From Abyssisolibacter fermentans (lineage in GTDB: Bacteria > Bacillota > Clostridia > Tissierellales > MCWD3), in assembly GCF_001559865.1 (NCBI RefSeq), contig NZ_LOHE01000066.1:1-54199 (forward strand): 54,199 bases of DNA, in the 5' to 3' direction. Both the position numbers and the translations under genes were made by a program. Of this stretch, positions 36,310 to 45,218 are shown piece by piece (within the stretch, counting starts at the first letter, position 1; each line of letters starts with the position of its first letter). The notes under the pieces were generated by a model. It made no database searches, was not told the origin of the DNA, and saw only the letters and a program-made list of their open reading frames with translations.

Positions 36310-36428
36310 TAATAACTATATTTTCAAAAGAATAGTGATTTTTTAGAGAGTACAATGTAAACAGTTTTATTTATTAACTATTTTTAAAAATTTCATCTAC
36401 AAATTTTGAATTAAACAGTAATAGTGAA

Positions 36429-36461
36429 ATACACATTAATAAGTAATGTGTATTCTTTTTT
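36429..36461 (+). terminator. Terminator downstream of lgt
   Basis: ATACACATTA / TAATGTGTAT (36429-36438 and 36444-36453) with a 5-nt loop, followed by TCTTTTTTT. Confidence 0.85.
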
Positions 36462-36518
36462 TATAAATTAATACCTTATACTTTATAATTAATTCTGATA
36501 TTCGACAATTTAAACCCG

Positions 36519-36547
36519 TTGACACTTTGGTAATATTTGAATAAAAT
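36519..36547 (+). promoter_or_regulatory. Promoter of the spo0E-like gene
   Basis: TTGACA (36519-36524), a 17-bp spacer and TAAAAT (36542-36547), 33 bp before the ATG. Confidence 0.75.
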
Positions 36548-36579
36548 GTAATCATGTTGTGTGTAAGAGAGGTGGTAAT

Positions 36580-36753
36580 ATGAGTTATAATGAGTTCGAA
36601 ATGCTAAATCAAAAGATAATACAATTGAAGGATAAATTAAATAAATCAATTGTTCAACAGGATCAGTATTCAAAAACGTATTATATTAGTACGAGCTTGG
36701 ACAAGCTAATTACTCAGTATTATAAAGAATATTATTATAAAAAATATAATTAA
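36580..36753 (+). CDS. Spo0E-like aspartyl-phosphate phosphatase
   Basis: This 57-residue protein matches the Spo0E family in size and in its signature: a first helix (FEMLNQKIIQLKDKLNKSI) and then STSLDKLITQYY, the S-x-x-LD-x-LI-x-x-Y motif that removes phosphate from Spo0A~P and so delays sporulation. ATG 36580 is preferred: AGGTGG precedes it. It has its own sigma-A promoter. Mobile element copy C begins directly after its stop codon, and the element's target duplication overlaps the stop. Confidence 0.82.
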   Translation: MSYNEFEMLNQKIIQLKDKLNKSIVQQDQYSKTYYISTSLDKLITQYYKEYYYKKYN

Positions 36754-36754
36754 A

Positions 36755-37046
36755 TTCTGATTATTTATATAACTTTGAATAGTGTGTTGTATAATTCTAA
36801 ATTATGAGTAGAGAACCTAAAATTTAATTTAGTGTGAATTGCTTATTCAGATGTAGTCTGAGGTACATTTGGATAACCCTCTAAGGTATACCGAGTTGGT
36901 ACGCCCACCATTTATAATGCATATCTTATAATCAAAAGGTATATATTTTAATGAATCTCCAATTGCGCTCTTTCATAGGAGTAATCGACACACATAAACT
37001 CATAGATTTTAGTTCACTGTTCATAATTTTCTATGAATAATCTGGG
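36755..37046 (+). mobile_element. MITE-like element, copy C (292 bp)
   Basis: The left end TTCTGATTATTTATA has drifted; the right end TATGAATAATCTGGG is intact. The flanks are TTAAA on both sides. The core GGTATACCGAGTTGGTACG is present. The right module (ATGAATCTCC...TCATAGGAGTAATCGA) is shared with copy A. Compared with A it has about 60 extra bp to the left of the core. Confidence 0.83.
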
Positions 37047-37073
37047 TTAAAATAATAAATAATTGATTGGTCA

Positions 37074-37104
37074 AAAAAAGACGGGTAAAAACTGTCTTTT
37101 TTTT
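37074..37104 (+). terminator. Terminator upstream of mraZ
   Basis: AAAAAAGAC / GTCTTTTTT with an 11-nt loop and T8. It ends the spo0E transcript before the dcw cluster. Confidence 0.8.
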
Positions 37105-37162
37105 GTGTAATAATTTATTTCTATTGCAGGAATTTTAAATTTTATATAGAAATACATAATAA

Positions 37163-37190
37163 GTGGAGAAAAGTGGTGTGGAGTGGAGGG
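37163..37190 (+). promoter_or_regulatory. Candidate MraZ operator repeats
   Basis: GTGG occurs at 37163, 37173, 37178 and 37183, a 10-5-5 spacing (GTGGAGAAAA GTGGT GTGGA GTGGA). MraZ binds TGGG-type direct repeats of 5- or 10-bp period upstream of its own gene in studied bacteria, so autoregulation of the dcw operon is likely. Confidence 0.6.
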
Positions 37191-37215
37191 TAATCCCTCA
37201 AGATGGGGTGTAATG

Positions 37216-37647
37216 ATGTTTATTGGTGAATACCTACATACTATAGATAAAAAAGGCAGACTTATAATACCTTCAAAATTTAGAGATGATCTTGGTGAGA
37301 GCTTTATTATAACTAAGGGTCTAGATAATTGTCTTTTCATTTATCCTCAGTGTGAATGGGATATATTAGTTCAAAAATTAAAAACACTACCACTCACTAG
37401 AAAAGATGCAAGAGCGTTCGTAAGATTTTTTTTCTCAGGAGCTTGTGAATGTGAACTAGATAAGCAGGGTAGGATTTTGGTACCATCAAACTTACGGCAG
37501 CATGCAAAGCTTGAAAAAGAATCCGTTGTTATTGGAGTTTCTAATAGAGTTGAAGTATGGGATAAACAACTTTGGTATGCATATAATAATGATGATGATT
37601 TAAGTTATGAAAGTATAGCAGAAAAAATGGCTGAATTAGGAATATAG
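37216..37647 (+). CDS. mraZ: MraZ, dcw-cluster transcriptional regulator
   Basis: This 143-residue protein has two SpoVT/AbrB-like swapped-hairpin repeats. The first starts [25 protein letters not shown] and the second [20 protein letters not shown]; both have the DxxGRxxxP core that binds DNA. MraZ forms ring-shaped oligomers and represses its own operon. The typical start MFIGEY places the ATG at 37216 (an adjacent ATG is at 37213). A longer frame from GTG 37183 would be coded through the operator repeats and is unlikely. It is the first gene of the dcw cluster. Confidence 0.95.
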   Translation: MFIGEYLHTIDKKGRLIIPSKFRDDLGESFIITKGLDNCLFIYPQCEWDILVQKLKTLPLTRKDARAFVRFFFSGACECELDKQGRILVPSNLRQHAKLEKESVVIGVSNRVEVWDKQLWYAYNNDDDLSYESIAEKMAELGI

Positions 37648-37707
37648 AAACTGGGATAATAATATATGTAGATAATATTATAATAGAAGTCAGATGAGGT
37701 GAATAAC

Positions 37708-38640
37708 ATGGAATTAAAGCATGTATCTGTTTTGTTAGATGAATGTATTGAAAATTTGAATATAAAGAGTGATGGAATATACGTTGATGGTACTTTAGGT
37801 GGAGCTGGACATTCTAAAGAGATAGTATCAAAGCTTGATAACGGGAAACTTATAGGAATAGATCAAGATAAATATGCATTAAAAAGAGCAAAAGAAAGAC
37901 TTAAAGATTATGAGGGTAAAGTGGAATTTGTTCATGATAATTTTAGAAATATTAAAAGCATATTAAATAATTTAGGTATATTAAAAGTGGATGGTATTTT
38001 ACTTGATTTGGGAGTATCTTCATTTCAATTAGATGATGGAGATAGAGGTTTTTCATTCCACCAAGATGCTAAATTAGATATGAGAATGAATGAAAATAGT
38101 CCTTTGTCAGCTTGGAATGTTGTAAATGAATATTCTAAAGCAGATTTAACTAGAATCATTAAAGAATATGGAGAGGAACGATGGGCAAATAGAATAGCTG
38201 AATTCATAGTAAATGAAAGAGTAAATAAAGAGATTAATACTACATTAGAATTAGTTGAAGTTATAAAAAAAGCCATTCCAAAAAAAGTTAGAATGGAAGG
38301 TCCACATCCTGGTAGAAAAACTTTTCAAGCTATAAGAATAGAAGTTAACAAAGAACTAGAAATATTAAAACAAGCTATCATTGATATGTGTAGTTGTTTA
38401 AATGAGGGTGGTAGATTGTGTATAATTACTTTTCATTCTTTGGAAGACAGAATAGTAAAAGAAACTTTTAAATATTTATATAAGGATTGTATATGTCCTA
38501 AAGAACTTCCAATATGTAGGTGTGATAAAAAAAGAGAACTTAAAATTATAACAAAAAAACCACTAACACCTAGCAAAGAAGAAATCAACTATAACGTTAG
38601 ATCAAGAAGTGCAAAATTAAGAGTTGGCGAAAAAGTTTAA
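37708..38640 (+). CDS. rsmH: RsmH (MraW), 16S rRNA m4C1402 methyltransferase
   Basis: This 310-residue enzyme methylates N4 of C1402 in 16S rRNA. It starts [13 protein letters not shown] and has the SAM motif [20 protein letters not shown], and the family blocks [22 protein letters not shown] and [21 protein letters not shown] and [18 protein letters not shown] are near the end. ATG 37708 is preferred to GTG 37699, which is in the GAGGTG ribosome site. It lies directly after mraZ, as in nearly all dcw clusters. Confidence 0.97.
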   Translation: MELKHVSVLLDECIENLNIKSDGIYVDGTLGGAGHSKEIVSKLDNGKLIGIDQDKYALKRAKERLKDYEGKVEFVHDNFRNIKSILNNLGILKVDGILLDLGVSSFQLDDGDRGFSFHQDAKLDMRMNENSPLSAWNVVNEYSKADLTRIIKEYGEERWANRIAEFIVNERVNKEINTTLELVEVIKKAIPKKVRMEGPHPGRKTFQAIRIEVNKELEILKQAIIDMCSCLNEGGRLCIITFHSLEDRIVKETFKYLYKDCICPKELPICRCDKKRELKIITKKPLTPSKEEINYNVRSRSAKLRVGEKV

Positions 38641-38669
38641 AGTTCTAAAAGATACGGGGGTTGAATAAA

Positions 38670-39131
38670 TTGTTAGTAGCAAAAAAACAAATACAAGAAT
38701 ATGACATAAATATTGAAGAACCTAGATTTAGAAAAAAAACAAAACATAAAGAAAAAAATACTACAATAGCTACTAAAAGTAAAGTTAAACTTGTTGCATT
38801 ATCAGTTGTAGTTTTAGGTGTATGTTTAGGAATTTTATTGCTAAATGCATATGTGTCTCAATTAAAGTACGAATTGTTAAGCTTAAATAAAAGCAAAGAA
38901 GAGTTATTTGAAGAGAAGAGTTTATTAGAAATTAAAATTGATAAAATAAAGCAATCAGATTGGATAGAAGAAGCGGCTATAAGTCAATTAGGTATGAGTT
39001 ATCCAACTCGGGATCAAATAATATATGTTAGTTTAGATAATATTAACAATGGGGTAAAGAATGAATTACAAGTTGGGAAAACAACTTTTTTCAAATCTAC
39101 TTTAAACAAATTAATAGGGTTGGTAAAATAA
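38670..39131 (+). CDS. ftsL: FtsL-like cell division protein
   Basis: This 153-residue bitopic membrane protein has a basic cytoplasmic N-terminus (RKKTKHKEKN), one membrane segment (about 44-65, LVALSVVVLGVCLGILLLNA) and an extracellular coiled coil (70-100) with a TYPTRDQ-like region (LGMSYPTRDQIIYV) typical of FtsL/DivIC. Sequence conservation is low in this family, so position between rsmH and spoVD counts strongly. TTG 38670 is preferred; the in-frame TTG 38661 abuts the GGGGG ribosome site. Confidence 0.85.
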   Translation: MLVAKKQIQEYDINIEEPRFRKKTKHKEKNTTIATKSKVKLVALSVVVLGVCLGILLLNAYVSQLKYELLSLNKSKEELFEEKSLLEIKIDKIKQSDWIEEAAISQLGMSYPTRDQIIYVSLDNINNGVKNELQVGKTTFFKSTLNKLIGLVK

Positions 39132-39207
39132 CAAGGTGATAATCCTCTTATTGGAGCAATAAAAGTACTAGTAGCTGTTATATATTAGCTATAATGACAA
39201 AATATAA

Positions 39208-39263
39208 ATTAATTCTAAAATTTCAATGATGATATTTCATTGAAATTTGCTGTTTAGAATTAT
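39208..39263. repeat. Long imperfect palindrome between ftsL and spoVD
   Basis: AAATTTCAATGA / TCATTGAAATTT (39218-39229, 39237-39248) is a perfect 12-bp stem. An outer AATTCTAAA / TTTAGAATT pair encloses it. There is no T-tract, so it is more likely an mRNA structure, an operator or a mobile-element relic than a terminator. Confidence 0.6.
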
Positions 39264-39355
39264 ATTTTGTACCATATTATTCGTATTATTATATGATTTA
39301 CTTTATGAATAATTTGGAGCGAAGTATTAATCGAAATTAAAAGGGGGTATACAAT

Positions 39356-41380
39356 TTGAATATGCCTAATGTTACTACAAAAAAACGAATTCTTATAATG
39401 TTAATTGGAATCATGCTGTTATTTTTATTACTAATAGCTCGATTAGGGCAAATACAGATAATTAAAGGAGATAAGCTTCGAAAAGAAGCCTTGGAACAGT
39501 GGACTAGAGATATACCTGTAAGACCTAAAAGAGGAATTATTTACGATAGAAATGGTAAAATTATGGCTACAAATATGAGTGTTGACACTATTTGGTGTAG
39601 ACCTGCTGATGTAGAAAATCCAAAGAAAACTGCTAAAAAATTATCAGAAATATTAGAAATGGATGAAAATAAGGTTTATAGCTTAATAACTAAAAAACAA
39701 AGTTTGGTTGAAATAAAAAGATGGGTAGATAAAGAAATATCTAATGCACTAAGAAAAGAATTATTGAAGGGAATTGAAATAGTTGATGATAATAAGAGAT
39801 TTTATCCATATGGAGAAATTGCTTGTCATATAATAGGTCATACAGATAGAGATAATAAGGGTCAATATGGTATTGAAAGAACATATAACGAACAACTAGA
39901 AGGAATTGCTGGTAGATGGATTAAAACTGTTGATGCTAGACAAAAAGAATTACCATATGGAAATGAAAGATTATTTGAAGCCCAAAATGGCAAAAATTTA
40001 GTATTAACGGTTGACGAAACTATTCAACATTTCGCTGAAAAAGCTGCATATGAAGCTTTGGTAAAAAACAAAGCAAAACATGCATCAATTATTGTTATGC
40101 AACCTAAAACAGGTGATATATTAGCTATGGCTACTAAACCTGATTATAATCCAAATGATAAAAATACTTTATTATACAATCCGGATAGACCGTGGGAAAT
40201 TTTATCTGATGAAGAGCAGAAGATTTGGAATGAAAAACCGTGGAGTGAAAAAAGTCAACAAATCTTCGATTCTTGGAGAAATTTTCCTATAAATGATAAC
40301 TATGAACCGGGTTCTACTTTTAAAATAATTACAGCTGCTGCTGGGTTAGAAGAGAACGTTGTAAATAAGGATAGTAAATTCTATTGTGATGGTTATGTCA
40401 GACAGGTTAAAAGCTATAAACCAATAAAATGTTGGAGATATTACAACCCGCATGGTAGTCAAAATTTTGTCGAAGGTGCTCAAAATTCGTGCAATGAAGT
40501 TTTTGTAGAGGTTGGCCTTAGAGTTGGTGCTGAGAAAATGTATGATTATTTAAAAGCATTTGGTTTTGGCAAAAAAACAGGAATAGAGCTGACAGGTGAG
40601 CAATATGGTATAGCACCATCTAGTGCCAAAAATATTAAAGAAGTTAATTTGGCTACTATTTCTTTTGGTCAGGGTATTGCTGTTACTCCTATACAGCTTG
40701 TAACAGCTGTTAGTGCTGTAGCTAATGGCGGTAATCTTATGAAGCCAAGGATAGTAAAGCAAATGGTTGATGATGAAGGGAATGTTATAAAAGAAAATAA
40801 AACAGAAGTTGTTAGAAAAGTTTTATCTAAAGAAACCTCTGAAACAATGCTAGAAATATTAGAAAGTGTTGTTTCTAATGGTACTGGTAAGAAAGCATAT
40901 GTTAAAGGGTATCATGTAGGAGGTAAAACTGGAACAGCGCAAAAAGTAATAGATGGAAGATACGCTTCTGGTAAATATATAGCATCATTTATGGCTATTG
41001 CTCCTTCATATGATCCTCAAATATGTGTCTTGGTAATTATTGACGAACCAACAAATGGTATTTATTATGGAGGTCAAATAGCTGCACCTGTAGCGGGTGC
41101 TATTGTAGAGGATACTTTAAAATATCTTGATATTAAACCTGAGTATAATGAAAAAGAAAGAGAAGAAGTTAATAAAAATAACGTTGTTGTTCCGGATGTT
41201 AGGAACAAGTCTATCACAGAAGCTGGTAAAACACTAGGAACAAAAGGTCTTGATTATAGTACTGATGCTTATGATGTACAAAAAGATGATTTGGTTTTGG
41301 ATCAATATCCATTACCAGGTACTACAGTTAAGAAGGGATATATGATTGAATTATATGTTAATAAAAAACATAATGATTAA
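39356..41380 (+). CDS. spoVD: SpoVD/FtsI-type class B penicillin-binding protein with PASTA domain
   Basis: This 674-residue transpeptidase is anchored by one N-terminal membrane segment. A PBP dimerisation domain (RPKRGIIYDRNGKIMATN near 50-70) precedes the transpeptidase domain: S320-T-F-K323, the SCN triad in AQNSCNEVF, and K524-T-G. One PASTA domain ends the protein (about 610-672, VVPDVRNKSITEAG). In Bacillus SpoVD makes spore cortex and PBP2B divides cells; as the only class B PBP here it could serve either or both. TTG 39356 is 8 bp after GGGGG. A terminator follows, so it ends the first dcw transcript. Confidence 0.93.
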   Translation: MNMPNVTTKKRILIMLIGIMLLFLLLIARLGQIQIIKGDKLRKEALEQWTRDIPVRPKRGIIYDRNGKIMATNMSVDTIWCRPADVENPKKTAKKLSEILEMDENKVYSLITKKQSLVEIKRWVDKEISNALRKELLKGIEIVDDNKRFYPYGEIACHIIGHTDRDNKGQYGIERTYNEQLEGIAGRWIKTVDARQKELPYGNERLFEAQNGKNLVLTVDETIQHFAEKAAYEALVKNKAKHASIIVMQPKTGDILAMATKPDYNPNDKNTLLYNPDRPWEILSDEEQKIWNEKPWSEKSQQIFDSWRNFPINDNYEPGSTFKIITAAAGLEENVVNKDSKFYCDGYVRQVKSYKPIKCWRYYNPHGSQNFVEGAQNSCNEVFVEVGLRVGAEKMYDYLKAFGFGKKTGIELTGEQYGIAPSSAKNIKEVNLATISFGQGIAVTPIQLVTAVSAVANGGNLMKPRIVKQMVDDEGNVIKENKTEVVRKVLSKETSETMLEILESVVSNGTGKKAYVKGYHVGGKTGTAQKVIDGRYASGKYIASFMAIAPSYDPQICVLVIIDEPTNGIYYGGQIAAPVAGAIVEDTLKYLDIKPEYNEKEREEVNKNNVVVPDVRNKSITEAGKTLGTKGLDYSTDAYDVQKDDLVLDQYPLPGTTVKKGYMIELYVNKKHND

Positions 41381-41436
41381 ATTTTATATGTATTTATGTT
41401 ATAATGAATTTGTTTGTATATAGAATTTAATATGTC

Positions 41437-41472
41437 GGCAGCTTTGTGATTGTATTGATAAAGTTGCCTTTT
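41437..41472 (+). terminator. Terminator after spoVD
   Basis: GGCAGCTTT / AAAGTTGCC (41437-41445 and 41460-41468, one G-U pair) followed by TTTT. The 376-bp gap between spoVD and mraY holds this hairpin and AT-rich DNA with several TATAAT-like boxes, but no gene. A TTGACA lies at about 41694, without a -10 at proper spacing. Confidence 0.72.
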
Positions 41473-41756
41473 AAAAATCAATGATAATGTCAATAATTAC
41501 ATGCAAAGGTATATATTATAAAAATAGATAAAGAAATGTTACATCTTGCATTTAGAATATTTTATGTTCAAAACAAACTTTAGATGTTGCGATTTTTTAT
41601 AGAATTATTTACCCTGAATTAATATTTTCTTTATTATAATTATTTAAAAAATTGGGATTTATATATATAATATATATGATAATATAGAATTGACATATTT
41701 AATAAAAAATCAGAAAAGTATTATTAGACATATTTAACATGAGAGGAGATTAAACT

Positions 41757-42731
41757 ATGATAGAATACAAAGATATAATAAGAACAGTAATTATATCTTT
41801 TGCTATAATGCTAATATTAGGACCTTTGATTATACCACTTTTAAGACGATTAAAGGTTGGACAGAGTATCAGAGAGGAAGGACCAAAGAGGCATCTTGCA
41901 AAAAGTGGGACACCTACTATGGGTGGAATAATGATCCTTATAGCTTTGATTGCTACGACATTATCTTCCGGAATACATAACAAAGATTTAATGGTAGTAT
42001 TAATATTTACATTAGCAAATGGTTTTTTGGGTTTTATTGATGATTTTATAAAGGTAGTTTTAAAAAGAAATTTAGGCTTAAAAGCTTATCAAAAACTTTT
42101 AGGGCAAATACTTATTGCTGTAGCGTTAGCTATTTATCAATCACATAATTCTATAATAGGTACAAAAATATTTATACCTTTTACAGACAATTATCTGATC
42201 GATTTAGGACCGTTATATGTACCATTTATTGTATTTGTTGTAGTAGGAACTGTTAATAGTGTTAATCTTACAGATGGCTTAGATGGTTTGGCCTCTGGAG
42301 TCACATTAATTGTTATGTCGTTCTTTAGCTTAATATCTTTAAAATTAGGTTATTATAGTTTAGCAATTTTTGCTTCAGCATTGACGGGTGCATGTTTAGG
42401 ATTTTTAAGATATAACGGGTATCCAGCAAAAGTATTTATGGGTGATTTAGGAAGTCTTTCTTTAGGTGGAGCTGTTGCAGGAATAGCAGTTATACTTAAT
42501 TTATCGCTTATTTTACCAATAGTTGGAGGTATATATTTTGCAGAAGCATTATCTGTAATTATACAAGTTATTTCTTTTAAAACAACAGGTAAAAGAGTAT
42601 TTAGGATGAGTCCCTTACATCATCATTATGAATTAAAGGGTTGGTCAGAGATTAAAGTTGTAGTTGTTTTTTGGTCTGTGACAGCAATTTTGTGTATTAT
42701 TGGTGTCTATGGGTTAGGATATTTAATTTAA
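41757..42731 (+). CDS. mraY: MraY, phospho-MurNAc-pentapeptide translocase
   Basis: This 324-residue ten-pass membrane enzyme makes lipid I from UDP-MurNAc-pentapeptide and undecaprenyl phosphate. Landmarks are GPKRHLAKSGTPTMGG, the Asp-rich loop FIDDFIKVVLKRNLGL, NLTDGLDGLASG and the HHHYELKGWSE loop at the end. The start is ATG behind GAGAGGAG. It opens the second dcw transcript with murD 19 nt behind it. Confidence 0.97.
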   Translation: MIEYKDIIRTVIISFAIMLILGPLIIPLLRRLKVGQSIREEGPKRHLAKSGTPTMGGIMILIALIATTLSSGIHNKDLMVVLIFTLANGFLGFIDDFIKVVLKRNLGLKAYQKLLGQILIAVALAIYQSHNSIIGTKIFIPFTDNYLIDLGPLYVPFIVFVVVGTVNSVNLTDGLDGLASGVTLIVMSFFSLISLKLGYYSLAIFASALTGACLGFLRYNGYPAKVFMGDLGSLSLGGAVAGIAVILNLSLILPIVGGIYFAEALSVIIQVISFKTTGKRVFRMSPLHHHYELKGWSEIKVVVVFWSVTAILCIIGVYGLGYLI

Positions 42732-42750
42732 TAGCTAAGTAGAGGTGATT

Positions 42751-44130
42751 ATGGTGTTGAAAAATAAAACAGTACTTGTTTTAGGTTTGGGGATAACAGG
42801 TGTTTCAAGTGCTAAAGCATTAAGTAGTTTAAAAGCAAAAGTAGTAGTATGTGACAATAAAACTAAAGATCAGTTAACAAAATATATAGATGAATTAAAA
42901 GATTATGAAATATGTTACAAACTAGGTGGAATGGATATAGAGCTAGAGGATATAGATTTGATTGTAAAAAGTCCAGGAGTTCCATTAGATGTAGAGGTAT
43001 TAAAAAAAGCTTATGAAAAAGGCATAGAAGTAGTTACCGATATAGAGCTTGCTTATAGACTTTGCAATAATAAATTTATAGCAATAAGTGGTACAAATGG
43101 AAAAACAACGACTACGGCTTTGCTTGGAAAAATATTAAAGAATAATAATATGAATGTGCATGTAACAGGAAATATTGGAGTGGGCATATTGTGGGAAATT
43201 GTTAACTCAAATGATGATGATATTTTTGTCATAGAAGCAAGTAGTTTTCAACTTGAAAATACTAAAAGCTTTAAGCCAAAAGTAAGTGTATTGACTAATA
43301 TTACTCCTGATCATATTAATTGGCATAAAAGTTTTGACAATTATGTAAAGGCAAAAAAGAAGATATATAAAAATCAAGATTCAGATGACTATACAGTTTT
43401 AAATTATAATGATGCTATTCTTAATAAAGCTAAAGAAGAAATAAAATCTAATATTATATTTTTTAGTTCTACAGAAAAACTTGATGAAGGTGTATATATT
43501 GATGGAGAATATATTGTAATTAATATGAATGGAAACTATCAAAGAGTTATGAAATATAAAGACATTCGAATGATTGGTAAGCATAATCTTGAAAATTCAT
43601 TAGCTGCAATTTGTGTAGCTTGGGCAATAGGTGTAGACTTTGAGATTATTGCAGAGACTTTAAGGGAATTTAAAGGGATTGAACATAGATTCGAAGAAGT
43701 TGCATGTATAAATGGAGCAAAATATTATAATGATTCAAAAGGAACAAATCCTGATTCATCTATTAGCGCTTTGGAAGCTTTAAATAAGCCTATAATTCTT
43801 ATTGCAGGGGGTTATGATAAGGGTTCTGATTTTGAAGCTTTTATTAAAGCGTTTGATGGAAAAGTAGAAGCACTAATATTATTAGGTGAAACTGCAAAAC
43901 AAATACAAAATACTGCAATAAATTTAGGTTTTGATAATATATATAAAGTAAGGGATATGTGTGAAGCAGTTAATACTGCTTATACATTAAGTAGAGAAGG
44001 TTCTAATGTTTTGTTGTCTCCAGCATGTGCTAGTTGGGATATGTATGACAATTTCGAAATAAGAGGCACACATTTCAAAAAATGTGTTGAAGATTTAAGG
44101 AGGCTTGAGGATGGCCAAAAGGAAGGCTAG
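42751..44130 (+). CDS. murD: MurD, UDP-MurNAc-L-alanine:D-glutamate ligase
   Basis: This 459-residue cytoplasmic ligase adds D-glutamate to UDP-MurNAc-L-Ala. The N-terminal UDP-binding fold (VLVLGLGITGVSSAKAL), the ATP loop SGTNGKTTTT, NITPDHINWHKSFDNY and the C-terminal domain with GTNPDSSISALEAL and LLSPACASWDMYDNFEIRG are all present. ATG 42751 is preferred to GTG 42745, which is in the ribosome site. Its end overlaps the ftsW start by 20 nt. Confidence 0.97.
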   Translation: MVLKNKTVLVLGLGITGVSSAKALSSLKAKVVVCDNKTKDQLTKYIDELKDYEICYKLGGMDIELEDIDLIVKSPGVPLDVEVLKKAYEKGIEVVTDIELAYRLCNNKFIAISGTNGKTTTTALLGKILKNNNMNVHVTGNIGVGILWEIVNSNDDDIFVIEASSFQLENTKSFKPKVSVLTNITPDHINWHKSFDNYVKAKKKIYKNQDSDDYTVLNYNDAILNKAKEEIKSNIIFFSSTEKLDEGVYIDGEYIVINMNGNYQRVMKYKDIRMIGKHNLENSLAAICVAWAIGVDFEIIAETLREFKGIEHRFEEVACINGAKYYNDSKGTNPDSSISALEALNKPIILIAGGYDKGSDFEAFIKAFDGKVEALILLGETAKQIQNTAINLGFDNIYKVRDMCEAVNTAYTLSREGSNVLLSPACASWDMYDNFEIRGTHFKKCVEDLRRLEDGQKEG

Positions 44131-45214
44131 TGATTTTACACTAATGATAGCTGTTATATTTTTAGTATTCATTGGTATTGTTATGGTTTTTAGTTCAAGT
44201 TATCCAGATGCTTATGGAAAATTTAATGATCCTTATCATTTTTTAAAAAAACAATTACTACATAGTACTGTAGGATTAGTAGCAATGATATTTTTTATGA
44301 ATTTAAATTATAAACTATTAAACAAATTATCTAAAGTGATTTTTTTAAGTTGTTTAGTTTTAACCGGATTGCTATTTACACCTATGGGTTTAGTACTAAA
44401 AGGAGGAAGAAGATGGATTACTTTAGGTTTTACTACTTTTATGCCATCTGAAGCCATGAAGCTAGGATCAATTATTTTTCTTTGTGCGTTTCTATCTAAA
44501 AAGAAGGATATAATTAAAGATTTTACTGGTGGTGTAATACCTGCACTACTTATTATTGGGATTGCCTGTGGATCAATAATTATACAGAAAGACTTAAGTA
44601 CTAGTGTTGTCTTAGGTATGGCATTGGTTATTATACTATTTTTAGCAGGAATGAAACTTTCTCAATTATTTACATTGGGGATTTTTGGAATTGCGGGTAT
44701 TGCTGGTGCTATTCTTGCTGAAGGTTTTAGAGTAGATAGAGTTACTTCATTTTTGAATCCTTTTGCATATAAATCAGGCATTGGATGGCAAGCAGTACAG
44801 TCATTGTATGCTTTGGGTTCTGGAGGTTTATTTGGATTAGGACTTGGGCAAAGTAGACAGAAGTTCTTCTATATTCCTGAACCATATAATGATTTTATAT
44901 TTTCTATTATAGGCGAAGAATTAGGTTTTATAGGATGTGTTTTAATTATTATATTAATATTAATAATTATATGGAGAGGAATTAGAATATCGCTTAGTAG
45001 TAAGGATATGTTTGGATGTTTATTATCTGCTGGTATTGTAGGATTATTTACAGTACAATCATTAGTTCATATTGCAGTTGTAACATCTTCTATGCCTCCA
45101 ACAGGAATACCTCTTCCACTTGTTAGTGAAGGAGGAACATCTATATTAGTATTTATGTCTGCAGCAGGCATTTTACTTAACATATCCAGATATGATAATA
45201 TAAATAGGAGTTGA
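44111..45214 (+). CDS. ftsW: FtsW/SpoVE-type SEDS glycosyltransferase
   Basis: This 367-residue membrane protein of about ten segments belongs to the SEDS family, which polymerises lipid II with a class B PBP. It has GLVLKGGRRWITLG, PSEAMKLGSIIFL, QKDLSTSVVLG, YQ-region GIGWQAVQSLYALGSGGLFGLGLGQSRQKFFYIPEPYNDFIFS in pieces, and the C-terminal GIPLPLVSEGGTS. In spore formers this dcw copy is often SpoVE, partner of SpoVD, which is four genes upstream here. ATG 44111 lies 7 bp after AAGGAGG, inside the end of murD. Confidence 0.94.
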   Translation: MAKRKASDFTLMIAVIFLVFIGIVMVFSSSYPDAYGKFNDPYHFLKKQLLHSTVGLVAMIFFMNLNYKLLNKLSKVIFLSCLVLTGLLFTPMGLVLKGGRRWITLGFTTFMPSEAMKLGSIIFLCAFLSKKKDIIKDFTGGVIPALLIIGIACGSIIIQKDLSTSVVLGMALVIILFLAGMKLSQLFTLGIFGIAGIAGAILAEGFRVDRVTSFLNPFAYKSGIGWQAVQSLYALGSGGLFGLGLGQSRQKFFYIPEPYNDFIFSIIGEELGFIGCVLIIILILIIIWRGIRISLSSKDMFGCLLSAGIVGLFTVQSLVHIAVVTSSMPPTGIPLPLVSEGGTSILVFMSAAGILLNISRYDNINRS

Positions 45215-45218
45215 AAAA

